Positions 31,862 through 40,676 of a DNA stretch of 64,000 nt are shown here, one piece after another (the first letter of the stretch is position 1; the number at the start of each line of letters is the position of its first letter). This DNA is from a virus. The stretch spans positions 1-64,000 of the IMG/VR virus record IMGVR_UViG_3300002334_000064. One strand, written 5' to 3'. Both the position numbers and the translations under genes were made by a program. The notes beneath the pieces are model-generated. The model worked only from the letters and a program-made list of their open reading frames with translations. It did not search any database and was not told the origin of the DNA.

Positions 31862-32603
31862 CAACCGTGCAATCAATTTCATTGTGACGTGTGCTTTGGC
31901 CGTTCTTGTGCTTGTAACATTTGCCGCTTCGGTCTCGTGCTCCCCACTTCCGCAAGTATCAGCACAGGTGATCCAGAACAATGCCGATGCAACAATCCGA
32001 CTCGCAAGCAACGATTCGGCATTGTTCGGGCTTCTCAAGAAACAAACCGAAGCTATCGCGGGCGCAAAGCGGGAGTTGATGCTAGGCCATATCGAGGCTG
32101 ATATTATTCTGTCTCGATACGTTGAAGATGGTGTTGTTGATATTGCGAAGATTCAAGGTCACCTTGAGAACGCCGGAATCGTTAGGCCGTATCGAAACGA
32201 AATCATTGCACAGATTCGTAACGGATACTGGACGATTGCCGAGTCTGCTGATTGGCTTGTGCTGCATAGTAGCGTTCGGGCTCTACCTACGGGTTCAACA
32301 CGCACACAAGCCTTAGACAGCACCTTAGCCCGCCTACAAGTGGTTTCAGAGCACGATGTGAACATGTCTTTGATTCTTACAGGTATCGACACGTGGGCAA
32401 TGGATACGTTCGCCCTATGGCAAAGCGTGGACGCGAACAATAAATCGTTGGTTGAGTTCGCAACCACAACGTACGAATCGAATGAATGGTTGACAGATCA
32501 GGCGGAATCGTATTGGTCGGAACTTGTGCTCGGCAGTATCGACAACCCTGAAGTGAAGTCAGATTTGGTCAGGTTCTTCGGAGCCTTGATCCGTAACCAA
32601 TAA
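31848..32603 (+). CDS. Exported or lipid-anchored protein of the lysis-like cluster
   Basis: A 251-residue protein with a clear N-terminal signal (FIVTCALAVLVLVTFAASVSC). The Cys after SVS is a poor lipobox match, so it is either a lipoprotein or simply exported. The rest is helical. Overlap with the holin candidate suggests a lysis role such as a spanin, but no enzymatic motif is seen. Confidence 0.6.
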   Translation: MSRFNNRAINFIVTCALAVLVLVTFAASVSCSPLPQVSAQVIQNNADATIRLASNDSALFGLLKKQTEAIAGAKRELMLGHIEADIILSRYVEDGVVDIAKIQGHLENAGIVRPYRNEIIAQIRNGYWTIAESADWLVLHSSVRALPTGSTRTQALDSTLARLQVVSEHDVNMSLILTGIDTWAMDTFALWQSVDANNKSLVEFATTTYESNEWLTDQAESYWSELVLGSIDNPEVKSDLVRFFGALIRNQ

Positions 32604-32618
32604 TTGCAAGCCGCAATT
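32602..32618. repeat. Dispersed palindrome copy 10
   Basis: AATTGCAAGCCGCAATT, touching the stop codon of the 31848 gene. Confidence 0.95.
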
Positions 32619-32651
32619 CAAACCCCTTTGAAATGAAGAACGGAAAAACAG

Positions 32652-33215
32652 ATGAACGATACAGCAGAAACAAACGCGCCTAGCGACACGGGCGAAACAG
32701 TTGAAGAAGAAAAGACGGCTGAAGTTGAAGCCAGTGAAGAAAGTTTGATTGCGATTGCAGCGAAAGAGAATGCCGCAGAGAATGCCGCAAAACAATGGGA
32801 CATTGAGCCGCCCGTTGCAAACGTTGCCGTAACGATCTCTGATCTTCGCAACGTACCGATTACATCGGAACACATCGCTTCTAAACTTCTTTCAGGTGAA
32901 GGTCTTGACGAACCCGAGTTGCGGGTACTTGTTGCGGTGCTTAGTGACTACACGGCCGTATCAATGGCGTTCAACGATCTTGCTGAAGCCTACGGAGTCG
33001 TTGCGGGTAGAACGCATGTTGCAATGGGTATGCTATCTGACGCACAAATGACTGTTACGAATTCGATTGAGGGCTACAATCCTATCCAAGCAAATGTTTT
33101 GCTGAGTTCCGATGAGGACCGCAAGCAACTTGGTAAGGCCGTGAAGAAGTCTTCTAGTTTGGAAGAAATGATTTCGTCAGTTCTCAGCATGGGTATGCGA
33201 CTCATGGGACTCTAA
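32652..33215 (+). CDS. Unknown acidic protein
   Basis: A 187-residue protein. The first 50 residues are Glu- and Ala-rich and low complexity; the remainder is helical and Met-rich near the end (ISSVLSMGMRLMGL). Not recognised. A terminator follows at once. Confidence 0.55.
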   Translation: MNDTAETNAPSDTGETVEEEKTAEVEASEESLIAIAAKENAAENAAKQWDIEPPVANVAVTISDLRNVPITSEHIASKLLSGEGLDEPELRVLVAVLSDYTAVSMAFNDLAEAYGVVAGRTHVAMGMLSDAQMTVTNSIEGYNPIQANVLLSSDEDRKQLGKAVKKSSSLEEMISSVLSMGMRLMGL

Positions 33216-33221
33216 GAACCA

Positions 33222-33254
33222 TCCGCGTTGCACGAAAGCGTTACGCGGATTTTT
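33222..33254 (+). terminator. Terminator before the large virion gene
   Basis: TCCGCGT (33222-33228) pairs with ACGCGGA (33243-33249), then TTTTT. Confidence 0.8.
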
Positions 33255-33296
33255 ACAGAAATTACAAACTTCCTTTCACACAAGGGAATTATTGCA

Positions 33297-36200
33297 ATGG
33301 AAATTGTAGATTACCGCGAGCAAAGCAAGCATATCGATATGTTGAGTTTTTCACGAGGTGCTTATACCCGAAAATGGGACGGTGAACATCTTTCGCCTAA
33401 CGTGAAACGGTTTGCAAGAAGAAAAGCAATCTGTAGCCGCACACCGATTACCGATTTGGTCACAGATACAATTATACAACACGGGTCGGGGTTTGATGAG
33501 ATAAGAGCAAGCGGCTACGCAAGTGATATGACGCGAATGATTTCTATGAGGGTTACATCCCCGAGGAAATTGAACGATGCGGGTAATGCCGTGCAAGGAA
33601 CGAACGGCGACGTTCAAATATATGTTGGTGATGTTAAAACTATATTTGCAAAAATACAATCTGGTGAATATACGTCCCCTTCACTTGTTAACGGTTACGG
33701 TTACGCGTCTTATGACGAGGGCGAGATATACATGTACGGCGGCGTGTGGCAGGGGTACATGGGTGGTCTAGACGGTGCAGTGGCATCATTGTTTAGTGGA
33801 GCGGAACCCGTAAGAACATTCGAGGCAATACCCGAATGGCTAGATAAGCCTGATTCTGAAAGTTACGACGGGGCCGTTTCTTTCACACCTGCGTACGGCA
33901 GTGTACGGCGCGGTTGTTTGGTCGCTCAATTCCGAGGTGCCCGGTATGTCGGGAATGTTGATGCGACAGACTCAACGCGTTGGTCGTGTGACGGTACGGG
34001 TTATTTCATGTGGCAAGAACCGGCAAACAAAGCTTCGCCTGTAGGTCACTGGACAAAGCTTCGAGACCATAACGATTGGGTAAACGTTGGACAGCCGCAC
34101 GGCGACCTGTTCGGCGATGCGTCTAATTACCGATACGATCATTGTGTTGGCAGAATACGAAACTCTGAATGGTCGAGAGTTCGTTGGTCAACACTTGGCG
34201 TGCGTAATTCAGAATCCATATCGAAGGTTTTTTGTTATGCAGATGACTATATGCACGGCGGTACGATAGATGGTGTTACTGGTAGTAAAGGTGCTGTTCA
34301 GTCGCTTTTCTCTATTGATTATGACGGCTCTACGTACACGCTATCCTCGAAGGTTGACTTTCACGAATTGTATGACCCGGCATCTGATTCAGACGTTGAA
34401 GCTGACGACCAGAGACATGGGCACGGCTGTTACCTACATCTGGTTTGGAATGCAGCGAACACTGCTAGGTATATGGTTTTGGTCGTAGCCTCTTCGGACA
34501 ATCCCTTCGACGGTCTTTCGGCTATGTACTTGCCGTACAACTATGATCCCAACGATCCAGATGCAGGAACTTGGGAAGCTAATTTCAGTGATCCTACTGA
34601 GTGGGTTGGTGATTCTCAATCAGACTTTGCAAACAAGATTTGGCTTACAGGCGGCGAATACACCGATGCACTTGCATCAGGTGGACGGTTATTTTCCTTG
34701 ACGCAAGGACCGAACGATGATGAGTTTTTGGCTACATCCGATGCAAACTTCGCACCCGTGACCGTTATTACGTGGACTAAGATTGATGAGCCGCCTACGT
34801 TTAGAGCAGCTTTTAACCAAGCTGACTTTGGACCTAGTTACTCTTTCGATCTTGTACAAGATAAGCCGGGAGACCCTACGAGCAAGATGGCATGTTTGGT
34901 TTGGCGTGGCGGACCCAACAATGGATACAGTGACTTGTCAGATGATACGTACCGCGCAATGTTGAGTGATGACGGGGGCGACACTTGGGGAATGGGTCAT
35001 TACCCGTACTTGCCCGGTAGGTGCTTGGCAATCATTCAGAACCATATCTTGTTTTGTGGGTCTTTCGATATCAAGAAAGCCGAATGGCCGGAAATTATCA
35101 AAGGCCCGTTCTTGACGATGGCTAGAGGCGGTTTGAATATGGGTGCCTTTGATCCCCCAGCTAGTCGTGATCCAATGTCTATCGGTGAATTCGGTTCACT
35201 CACATCACCCGATGTTGAATTGGGGTTGGAAAGAGCCGATAGCGGTTCTGGTGTGAATACAAACAATGGCGGGTTCGTACACGATGGCGTCGAGCTTCCA
35301 CGCGATCCGGGTGATGCTGTTTTCGCAGGGTTTATTTATACCGGCACTAGTGGCGGAGAATCTATGTTGATAAATCCGTTCTTCCACAATTCAAGCAAGT
35401 CGAATGATGGTGAACTTGTAGACGGCCAAGCTCAGATCACTTATGTAGGTTTGGCTTTACGATCAAATTGGGAGTGGCCCACAAGACAGATCGGCTCGAA
35501 TACCTTTGCCATTCGTCTTTATACAGGCGGCGGTGATAATGGTAATGAGTTACCCGAAGATTCGGCGGTCTATGTTCCTGCTGGTTCTGCCCGAGCGTTC
35601 TCTTTTGACAGTACAGAAGAATGGACAGAATTTACCGTGACCTATCCGGCAGGATTTAATTTTGATGACCTTGCAAACAGTATGAGTAATACAGGTTTGC
35701 GTTTCAGAATAAAGCCGAATGGTAACAATTGGGCTGCCGGTGTTTACTACACGTACGAGCAGGTGTACCAAGGTCCGCATTGGCCGATGTTCCCTACGCC
35801 ACCCGGCGCAGATAATGACTCTTCCGCATTTCCTGAAACGGTTTTACTGAATTGGGTTGTGCCCGTAAATCATGTTATTTTCGGCGCGAGAGTCATCCCG
35901 ATTTCATTGAACCCGAGACTTCTACCTTGGTTCATCAATACCGTTGATTCTAACATGCAAGATGCGGGCGACCCAGCAGCCGTACCGGGTTCAACCGAAG
36001 CGCCGCTTCCACAGAATTATTATGAACAAAACATGGAGCTTGTTTTCTGTGAAAACGTTATCACCCTTTGCGAGCATGGCGATACAACCAGCGATGATTT
36101 CGTAAGGCTTGAAATAATCGATCAAGCCGATTCGGATAGTGGTTCGACGATGCCGCCAGTGATTATTAGATTGAGTGGGGAAATGAACGGGGTTCCGTTC

Positions 36201-36590
36201 TCTTCAGATACCAATCTGTCTGACGCTGACGGCAGGCACGTGATGATGACAGGCGGGGACAATATCCTGTTTGCCTTACATGTGCTAAGCTCGGGCGTCT
36301 ACGCTGCCGTAGAAATTGGTGGCGTGTTCAAAGCGACGGCTGTTGTAACCGGAACAACGGCAACGATGACTTATATACAAGATGGTGCTAATTTCCAACA
36401 TGTGAAATCTAAAGCAATGGAGTTAGAATATATCTTCACATCGCTTATGACAGAGGCGGAATATGGAAACGACGAAGATAGATTCGCAAGCTTCATTTCT
36501 TTGATTCGTGATATTGATGTGAACGACTCGGTTGGTATCAGCAAATCAATAGGCGGGCGACACGGAATTACAGTTGTAGAAAGAGTTTAA
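33297..36590 (+). CDS. Large virion protein, probable tail fibre or receptor-binding protein
   Basis: A 1097-residue protein rich in Gly, Asp, Tyr, Trp and Ser, with low Lys, as in extracellular beta-rich phage proteins. SDDGGDTWG near residue 560 is an Asp-box (S-x-D-x-G-x-T-W) of BNR/sialidase-like propellers. ATG 33297 is chosen because AAGGGA precedes it, while the in-frame TTG 33228 is inside the terminator. It follows a terminator and so needs its own promoter or read-through. Adhesin role is inferred. Confidence 0.65.
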   Translation: MEIVDYREQSKHIDMLSFSRGAYTRKWDGEHLSPNVKRFARRKAICSRTPITDLVTDTIIQHGSGFDEIRASGYASDMTRMISMRVTSPRKLNDAGNAVQGTNGDVQIYVGDVKTIFAKIQSGEYTSPSLVNGYGYASYDEGEIYMYGGVWQGYMGGLDGAVASLFSGAEPVRTFEAIPEWLDKPDSESYDGAVSFTPAYGSVRRGCLVAQFRGARYVGNVDATDSTRWSCDGTGYFMWQEPANKASPVGHWTKLRDHNDWVNVGQPHGDLFGDASNYRYDHCVGRIRNSEWSRVRWSTLGVRNSESISKVFCYADDYMHGGTIDGVTGSKGAVQSLFSIDYDGSTYTLSSKVDFHELYDPASDSDVEADDQRHGHGCYLHLVWNAANTARYMVLVVASSDNPFDGLSAMYLPYNYDPNDPDAGTWEANFSDPTEWVGDSQSDFANKIWLTGGEYTDALASGGRLFSLTQGPNDDEFLATSDANFAPVTVITWTKIDEPPTFRAAFNQADFGPSYSFDLVQDKPGDPTSKMACLVWRGGPNNGYSDLSDDTYRAMLSDDGGDTWGMGHYPYLPGRCLAIIQNHILFCGSFDIKKAEWPEIIKGPFLTMARGGLNMGAFDPPASRDPMSIGEFGSLTSPDVELGLERADSGSGVNTNNGGFVHDGVELPRDPGDAVFAGFIYTGTSGGESMLINPFFHNSSKSNDGELVDGQAQITYVGLALRSNWEWPTRQIGSNTFAIRLYTGGGDNGNELPEDSAVYVPAGSARAFSFDSTEEWTEFTVTYPAGFNFDDLANSMSNTGLRFRIKPNGNNWAAGVYYTYEQVYQGPHWPMFPTPPGADNDSSAFPETVLLNWVVPVNHVIFGARVIPISLNPRLLPWFINTVDSNMQDAGDPAAVPGSTEAPLPQNYYEQNMELVFCENVITLCEHGDTTSDDFVRLEIIDQADSDSGSTMPPVIIRLSGEMNGVPFSSDTNLSDADGRHVMMTGGDNILFALHVLSSGVYAAVEIGGVFKATAVVTGTTATMTYIQDGANFQHVKSKAMELEYIFTSLMTEAEYGNDEDRFASFISLIRDIDVNDSVGISKSIGGRHGITVVERV

Positions 36591-36675
36591 TTTACTTGTA
36601 CAGCGTCGAATAATTTTCGATTGGTAAAATACAATGCCTCAAGAAGAAAACAGTCATCAAGGAGATTCAAATGAT

Positions 36676-37137
36676 ATGGAATCCGGTAACCGGGACAAAC
36701 TCATTGATAATGATTCAGATAATGGCAATGATGAACTTGCGCCATGTTTGCAAGAGACTAACGAAGAATACATTTCTAGCAGTATCAAGCTTGCGACCTT
36801 TGAACAGTTGTGGGATGAGTTATCTGGCCGACTATCGCACGCGGTGTTGCTCGCCGAAGCACCGGTCAGAGCCTTCCCTTGGCCTAAAGATCAGATGTTC
36901 TCTTCGATAAAGAAACGCGACAGAGGTGATGATATAGCCTTCGTTGTTTCTTTGAAGGGTTCAAAGTTTGCTTGTTACGGTTTAACAAAACTTGGTGAAG
37001 ATCGTGTTTCCGGTTATATTCGTAATGAACAGTTCTCCGAGAGATGGCAGACTGGGCCGAGTGGAAAAATTGAATATTTCTACGTTGCAAAAGACCAAGA
37101 TTTAGATGATGGAGAATTTACCGATGACGATTCATAG
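36676..37137 (+). CDS. Unknown acidic protein
   Basis: A 153-residue protein with Asp/Asn-rich ends (NDSDNGNDE; DLDDGEFTDDDS). ATG 36676 has AAGGAGA 10 nt upstream; ATG 36634 would add 14 residues without a site. Overlaps the next gene by 14 nt. It may be a partner of the large virion protein. Confidence 0.55.
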   Translation: MESGNRDKLIDNDSDNGNDELAPCLQETNEEYISSSIKLATFEQLWDELSGRLSHAVLLAEAPVRAFPWPKDQMFSSIKKRDRGDDIAFVVSLKGSKFACYGLTKLGEDRVSGYIRNEQFSERWQTGPSGKIEYFYVAKDQDLDDGEFTDDDS

Positions 37138-37594
37138 CAGCGATTGGAACATGCCTGTTGGGACATACAGCGTCACAGACGGCGGCATAGCGATAGCAGG
37201 TCATACGTGCATGGTGAACCCGAACCGGTTCTATCAAGTCACATGCGACACGCTCGGCGCTAGTGATATCATCAATATCGAAGTCAAGCCTAAATACCAA
37301 ATGTCACTCGGTGTTTTTGTCCGTCAGATTCAGATAATGAGTTCCAAGCATTACTTCAATAGACGGCACGATCAAAATGTGCTTAGTGCTTTGCGCAATA
37401 CGTTGAGCCAAACTGAAAAAGGATTTCTTTCGTCAACCGATCCGACTATCGGCCCGATTCTTAATCTCGGGTATGACGAAACAAAGATGACAGATGAACA
37501 GGCAGATCGTTACAGGCGGGGCGTTACCAAAAGCCTTGACAGCCTTTCAACTGCCAAATCAATTGTTGACGTGACCGCAAAAGAAACAGACTGA
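37124..37594 (+). CDS. Unknown protein
   Basis: A 156-residue protein; ATG 37124 has GGAG 9 nt upstream. Globular, with IAIAGHTCMVNPNRFYQV early and a helical end. Not recognised. Confidence 0.55.
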   Translation: MTIHSSDWNMPVGTYSVTDGGIAIAGHTCMVNPNRFYQVTCDTLGASDIINIEVKPKYQMSLGVFVRQIQIMSSKHYFNRRHDQNVLSALRNTLSQTEKGFLSSTDPTIGPILNLGYDETKMTDEQADRYRRGVTKSLDSLSTAKSIVDVTAKETD

Positions 37595-37617
37595 GTAGAA
37601 CCTTTGGAGGGTATGCA

Positions 37618-38115
37618 ATGCCTGTTAATATGCGTCCGACATTTCTAAATACAATCACCCAACTGATTGAATCTTCAAAAACAGATTCGTGGCGCATGGG
37701 ATGTTTGCAGAAGACAAACCTTGAATGGGAAATTGTGTCGCTATACAAGGCGAACACGTATATATATTCTGTTGACAACACACCAGCTGACAAATGCCCG
37801 GACGATTTTGATGATTGGGATATGCGTTTTCGTTGGACATGGGGGTACCGTCAACTTGAATGGGATAGCGTATTGGTGTCGGTTGCAAAGTCACTCACAC
37901 ACGATCAACCATCGGCTCTTTTCGTTCTTGAGAAACTACGCACGCATGGTTTGTTGTTTGCAGATGGTCGTATTCATCCACTACTTGAATCTTCTTTGAG
38001 ATCGCATAACGAAAAAAGCCTGTTGGCAATTGACGTTGAACGAAATGATTTATTCATAAAGGAAATCGACCAAAGAAATAAAATCAAAGAACTGTCTAAA
38101 AGCAAAAAACCCTGA
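37618..38115 (+). CDS. Unknown protein
   Basis: A 165-residue protein with GGAGGG upstream. Trp- and Tyr-rich middle (WDMRFRWTWGYRQLEWD) and basic end. Not recognised. Confidence 0.55.
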   Translation: MPVNMRPTFLNTITQLIESSKTDSWRMGCLQKTNLEWEIVSLYKANTYIYSVDNTPADKCPDDFDDWDMRFRWTWGYRQLEWDSVLVSVAKSLTHDQPSALFVLEKLRTHGLLFADGRIHPLLESSLRSHNEKSLLAIDVERNDLFIKEIDQRNKIKELSKSKKP

Positions 38116-38128
38116 ACAGGATTTCAAA

Positions 38129-38425
38129 ATGTCTACAGTTAGAACAATGAAAAAGACTGTTACGATTATTGATTCTGAACCGCACAATACATATACGAGA
38201 AGAGCGTATTTATTCCGTCTTGATTCAAACCGGGTTGCGATAATGGGTGTTGAAGTTTGCGAAGGGTTAGAAGTACATCCTTCGTCTTGTGTTCTCAGAG
38301 AGAGTTTGTCACGGTCGATTCACCTGTCGCGAAATTGGTGTGACAGAGTAAAACCATTTGATATAGATCAGAGTTTAGTTGTTTGCCTAGCAGGTGTTTT
38401 ACATGATGAGTCGAAAAAGGTGTAA
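38129..38425 (+). CDS. Small unknown protein
   Basis: A 98-residue protein; an upstream AACAGGATT serves as a modest ribosome site. It overlaps the probable start of the glycosyltransferase gene. Not recognised. Confidence 0.5.
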   Translation: MSTVRTMKKTVTIIDSEPHNTYTRRAYLFRLDSNRVAIMGVEVCEGLEVHPSSCVLRESLSRSIHLSRNWCDRVKPFDIDQSLVVCLAGVLHDESKKV

Positions 38426-39086
38426 AGGAAATACAGCGTTGCACATATCTGAATTGCAAGCCGCAATTGAGGGCAAACGTGTAGCGGTTGTAGGTAACGC
38501 CAAACAGACACTTGAGGGCGAAGGCAGATTACCCATTGACGATTACGATTACGTCATCCGGTTTAATCGTGCGATGGTGGGTACTCGCCTTGGTGCTAAA
38601 ACAGATTTGCTTGTACTAGCTCAGATCGGTATTCAACAACACATCCTTTCGACAGTGCGGCCCGAACTAATCTTGTGGACAAGACCGCAAAAGTTCCAAG
38701 AGATACCGAAGAGTCACGACTACCTGAATCACTGTGACAACGTAATCATCTTGCCCAAAGATTTACTGTTCGGGCTTCACAGCGATTTCGGCACACTAGA
38801 GCTGAAATCTGTTGGAAATATGATGCTGCCGAAGCGCCGAGTTCCTTCGACCGGGTTTATCGGGTTGTGGTATCTGCTCGAACATTGCTCACCGGCATCG
38901 GTTGATATCTGGGGATTCGATTTTTGGGAGTCTCGGTCAACGTCTTCACCAGAGAGGGCCACACCCGGCCCGCACGATTACGGCTTGGAACGGGCGAAAC
39001 TGTACGGAATGGGCGGGTTTAAATTCATTGATCCGAAACACAACGACCCCAATCAGGGCGAGATTGTGAAAAAATATCTGAAATAG
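38403..39086 (+). CDS. GT29-like (sialyltransferase-type) glycosyltransferase
   Basis: A 227-residue protein with the family's large-motif pattern near the start (KRVAVVGNAKQTLEG; IDDYDYVIRFNRA), then KTDLLVLA, PSTGFIGLWYLLEHC, and VDIWGFDFWES. These match GT29-like glycosyltransferases found in phages and bacteria. The sugar donor and acceptor are unknown. Position among virion genes suggests modification of a virion or host glycan. ATG 38403 has AGGTG upstream; TTG 38439, with AAAGGA 9 nt upstream, is a real alternative. A dispersed palindrome lies in the first codons. Confidence 0.75.
   Translation: MMSRKRCKGNTALHISELQAAIEGKRVAVVGNAKQTLEGEGRLPIDDYDYVIRFNRAMVGTRLGAKTDLLVLAQIGIQQHILSTVRPELILWTRPQKFQEIPKSHDYLNHCDNVIILPKDLLFGLHSDFGTLELKSVGNMMLPKRRVPSTGFIGLWYLLEHCSPASVDIWGFDFWESRSTSSPERATPGPHDYGLERAKLYGMGGFKFIDPKHNDPNQGEIVKKYLK
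38452..38468. repeat. Dispersed palindrome copy 11
   Basis: AATTGCAAGCCGCAATT in the first codons of the GT29-like gene (encodes ELQAAI). Confidence 0.92.
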
Positions 39087-39099
39087 GTGGTGCAAGGGG

Positions 39100-39127
39100 T
39101 TGCACGAACCGATTTAGACGGTAAGAT
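39100..39127 (+). promoter_or_regulatory. Promoter of the TTGC/TAAGRT family
   Basis: TTGCAC (39100-39105), 16 nt, TAAGAT (39122-39127), then AG-ACGTGT; start predicted near 39134. Confidence 0.82.
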
Positions 39128-39133
39128 AGACGT

Positions 39134-39151
39134 GTGGCAAATGGGTGCCAT
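39134..39151 (+). promoter_or_regulatory. 5'-terminal mRNA hairpin, loop AATGGG
   Basis: GTGGCA, loop AATGGG, TGCCAT: six pairs including one G-U, at the predicted start point. It is the third member of the covarying set. Confidence 0.72.
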
Positions 39152-39170
39152 AAACAAAGGGACTAGAAAA

Positions 39171-39380
39171 ATGAAAACTGGAAAAACTAAAGCGTGCTTC
39201 TCTTTTGACGGTTGCGGATTTCATGTTGTTTTTCTCTGTGGGAGTTCTACAACCGGGTTCCGGGGTAACTTCAAAACACTTGACGACCTTTGTTCTGATT
39301 TACGGTCTGACGGTCTTGATTTAGACTTCCCGAAATTGTCCGATCTTTTGGGCGGGTCATCGTTCACGTGTGCGGCTTAG
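39171..39380 (+). CDS. Small unknown protein behind the 39100 promoter
   Basis: A 69-residue protein with several Cys (ACFSFDGCGFHVVFLCGSS; FTCAA) that might bind a metal. AAAGGGAC precedes ATG 39171; earlier in-frame starts overlap the promoter and hairpin. Not recognised. Confidence 0.65.
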   Translation: MKTGKTKACFSFDGCGFHVVFLCGSSTTGFRGNFKTLDDLCSDLRSDGLDLDFPKLSDLLGGSSFTCAA

Positions 39381-39401
39381 TTCTTCTAAAAGGATTGAAA
39401 A

Positions 39402-39497
39402 ATGAAAAGAATTACGGCAACAGCCGCGAAAAAAGGACGGTTTCGCTTTGAACGCGTCCTTGAACAAAATACCGAAAAAAACAAGGGTGCTCTATGA
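39402..39497 (+). CDS. 31-residue basic peptide gene
   Basis: ATG 39402 with AAAAGGA upstream opens a 31-codon frame (MKRITATAAKKGRFRFERVL, then a Lys/Asn/Glu-rich end). Its stop overlaps the next ATG (ATGA), which supports real translation and coupling. Function unknown. Confidence 0.55.
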   Translation: MKRITATAAKKGRFRFERVLEQNTEKNKGAL

Positions 39498-39931
39498 ATT
39501 CAACGTACAACGTACAACCACACGCGCGAAAAGGCTCAAGTGCATTTTGGTGGCGGCAATTTACAGACAGTCACAACATCGGCGTTGTGGTTTCTATTGT
39601 GTCAATTACCGGTTTTGTCAAGGGTTCTGAGGATTGTTACGCTACCGTTGAAATCGCTAGTGTCGATCCGTATTCAACACAGGCGAAAACAGTAAATATT
39701 GAACGGGAAAGTTCTTCGTTTTCTGGCGATACATACACGGTAACGGAAATGAAGTATCGTGCCGGTGATATTGTTGATTCGATACCTTTGAAATGTTTGT
39801 TTGAGAGCAGGCGTCACGCGTCAATGTTTGCCGTCGATTACGAGCACAAAAAATTACAAAAAGCCGCTGAATCATACGCGTCAGCGAACAGTTGGTTTAA
39901 ATCGGTTGTAAAAAAAACGAGAGGTGATTGA
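39494..39931 (+). CDS. Unknown protein
   Basis: A 145-residue protein, coupled to the peptide gene before it and overlapping the next. Beta-rich centre (NIGVVVSIVSITGFVKGSE) and helical end. Not recognised. Confidence 0.55.
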   Translation: MNSTYNVQPHARKGSSAFWWRQFTDSHNIGVVVSIVSITGFVKGSEDCYATVEIASVDPYSTQAKTVNIERESSSFSGDTYTVTEMKYRAGDIVDSIPLKCLFESRRHASMFAVDYEHKKLQKAAESYASANSWFKSVVKKTRGD

Positions 39932-40620
39932 TGGGTAAGAGAAAAAGAGTCATCGTGAAAAAGAAGAGACGCGCAACACCGAAGATTACAGAAAGGGTTG
40001 CTCGGAAGCCGGGAGTGGTACGGGCTGAATCTAAACTGCAAACCCACGCGGCGGCGATTGTTCCTACCACAATCAAACCGCGAAGCATGACCGAACGTGA
40101 TGAGCGGACTATGGGTATGTACACGGTTGAAGAGATGTTAACGCGTGGAGTTTCAAACAATCCTTACACTTGGTATGACCCGGCACTCGTTGATTGGATC
40201 ACTGCCATCGGGTTACCCGGTGAGGCCGGTAAGATGTTCAGAGGTTCTTTCAATGGCATGTACTCGTACCCGATGAAAAACATCTTATCGAGGGGCACAA
40301 GCGATCGTAAAGGTGTTGAACGCACAGATATGCTTGTTGAGTCCGTACTGAAAACAGCAGCGCCAAAAGTACGATGGCGAAAAGAGGCTCGTAGTATTTG
40401 TCATCGATATTGTTTGTTCGCTTGTGTGGTTCGGTCTAAGGCTTGGCGAAAAATCGGAACACCAAAGGAGTCCAAACGGTTATACGACCTTGCGGCTAAG
40501 TGGGTGAAGTTCCCGGTGAACCTTCTTGATGACTCTGCAAACGAAGGATTGGTCATCATCGAGTTCGAGTGCAATCGAATCAATATTTGTTCGGAAGGGC
40601 TAATCACGAGCAATTACTAA
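39931..40620 (+). CDS. Unknown basic protein upstream of terminase, possible small subunit
   Basis: A 229-residue protein with a very basic N-terminus (GKRKRVIVKKKRRATPK), like the gene at 7969. GAGGTG lies 4 nt before ATG 39931. Its place directly before the large terminase suggests a small terminase subunit or packaging accessory, but no HTH is evident and a separate promoter follows. Confidence 0.45.
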   Translation: MGKRKRVIVKKKRRATPKITERVARKPGVVRAESKLQTHAAAIVPTTIKPRSMTERDERTMGMYTVEEMLTRGVSNNPYTWYDPALVDWITAIGLPGEAGKMFRGSFNGMYSYPMKNILSRGTSDRKGVERTDMLVESVLKTAAPKVRWRKEARSICHRYCLFACVVRSKAWRKIGTPKESKRLYDLAAKWVKFPVNLLDDSANEGLVIIEFECNRINICSEGLITSNY

Positions 40621-40642
40621 TTTGCTTTGTTTGTCAATATCT

Positions 40643-40670
40643 TTGTCTATTCCGGGTGAGGTGCTAGAAT
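40643..40670 (+). promoter_or_regulatory. Terminase promoter giving a leaderless mRNA
   Basis: TTGTCT (40643-40648), 16 nt, TAGAAT (40665-40670) with TGC extended -10. The start point falls on or beside the terminase ATG at 40677. Confidence 0.75.
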
Positions 40671-40676
40671 GACCGG

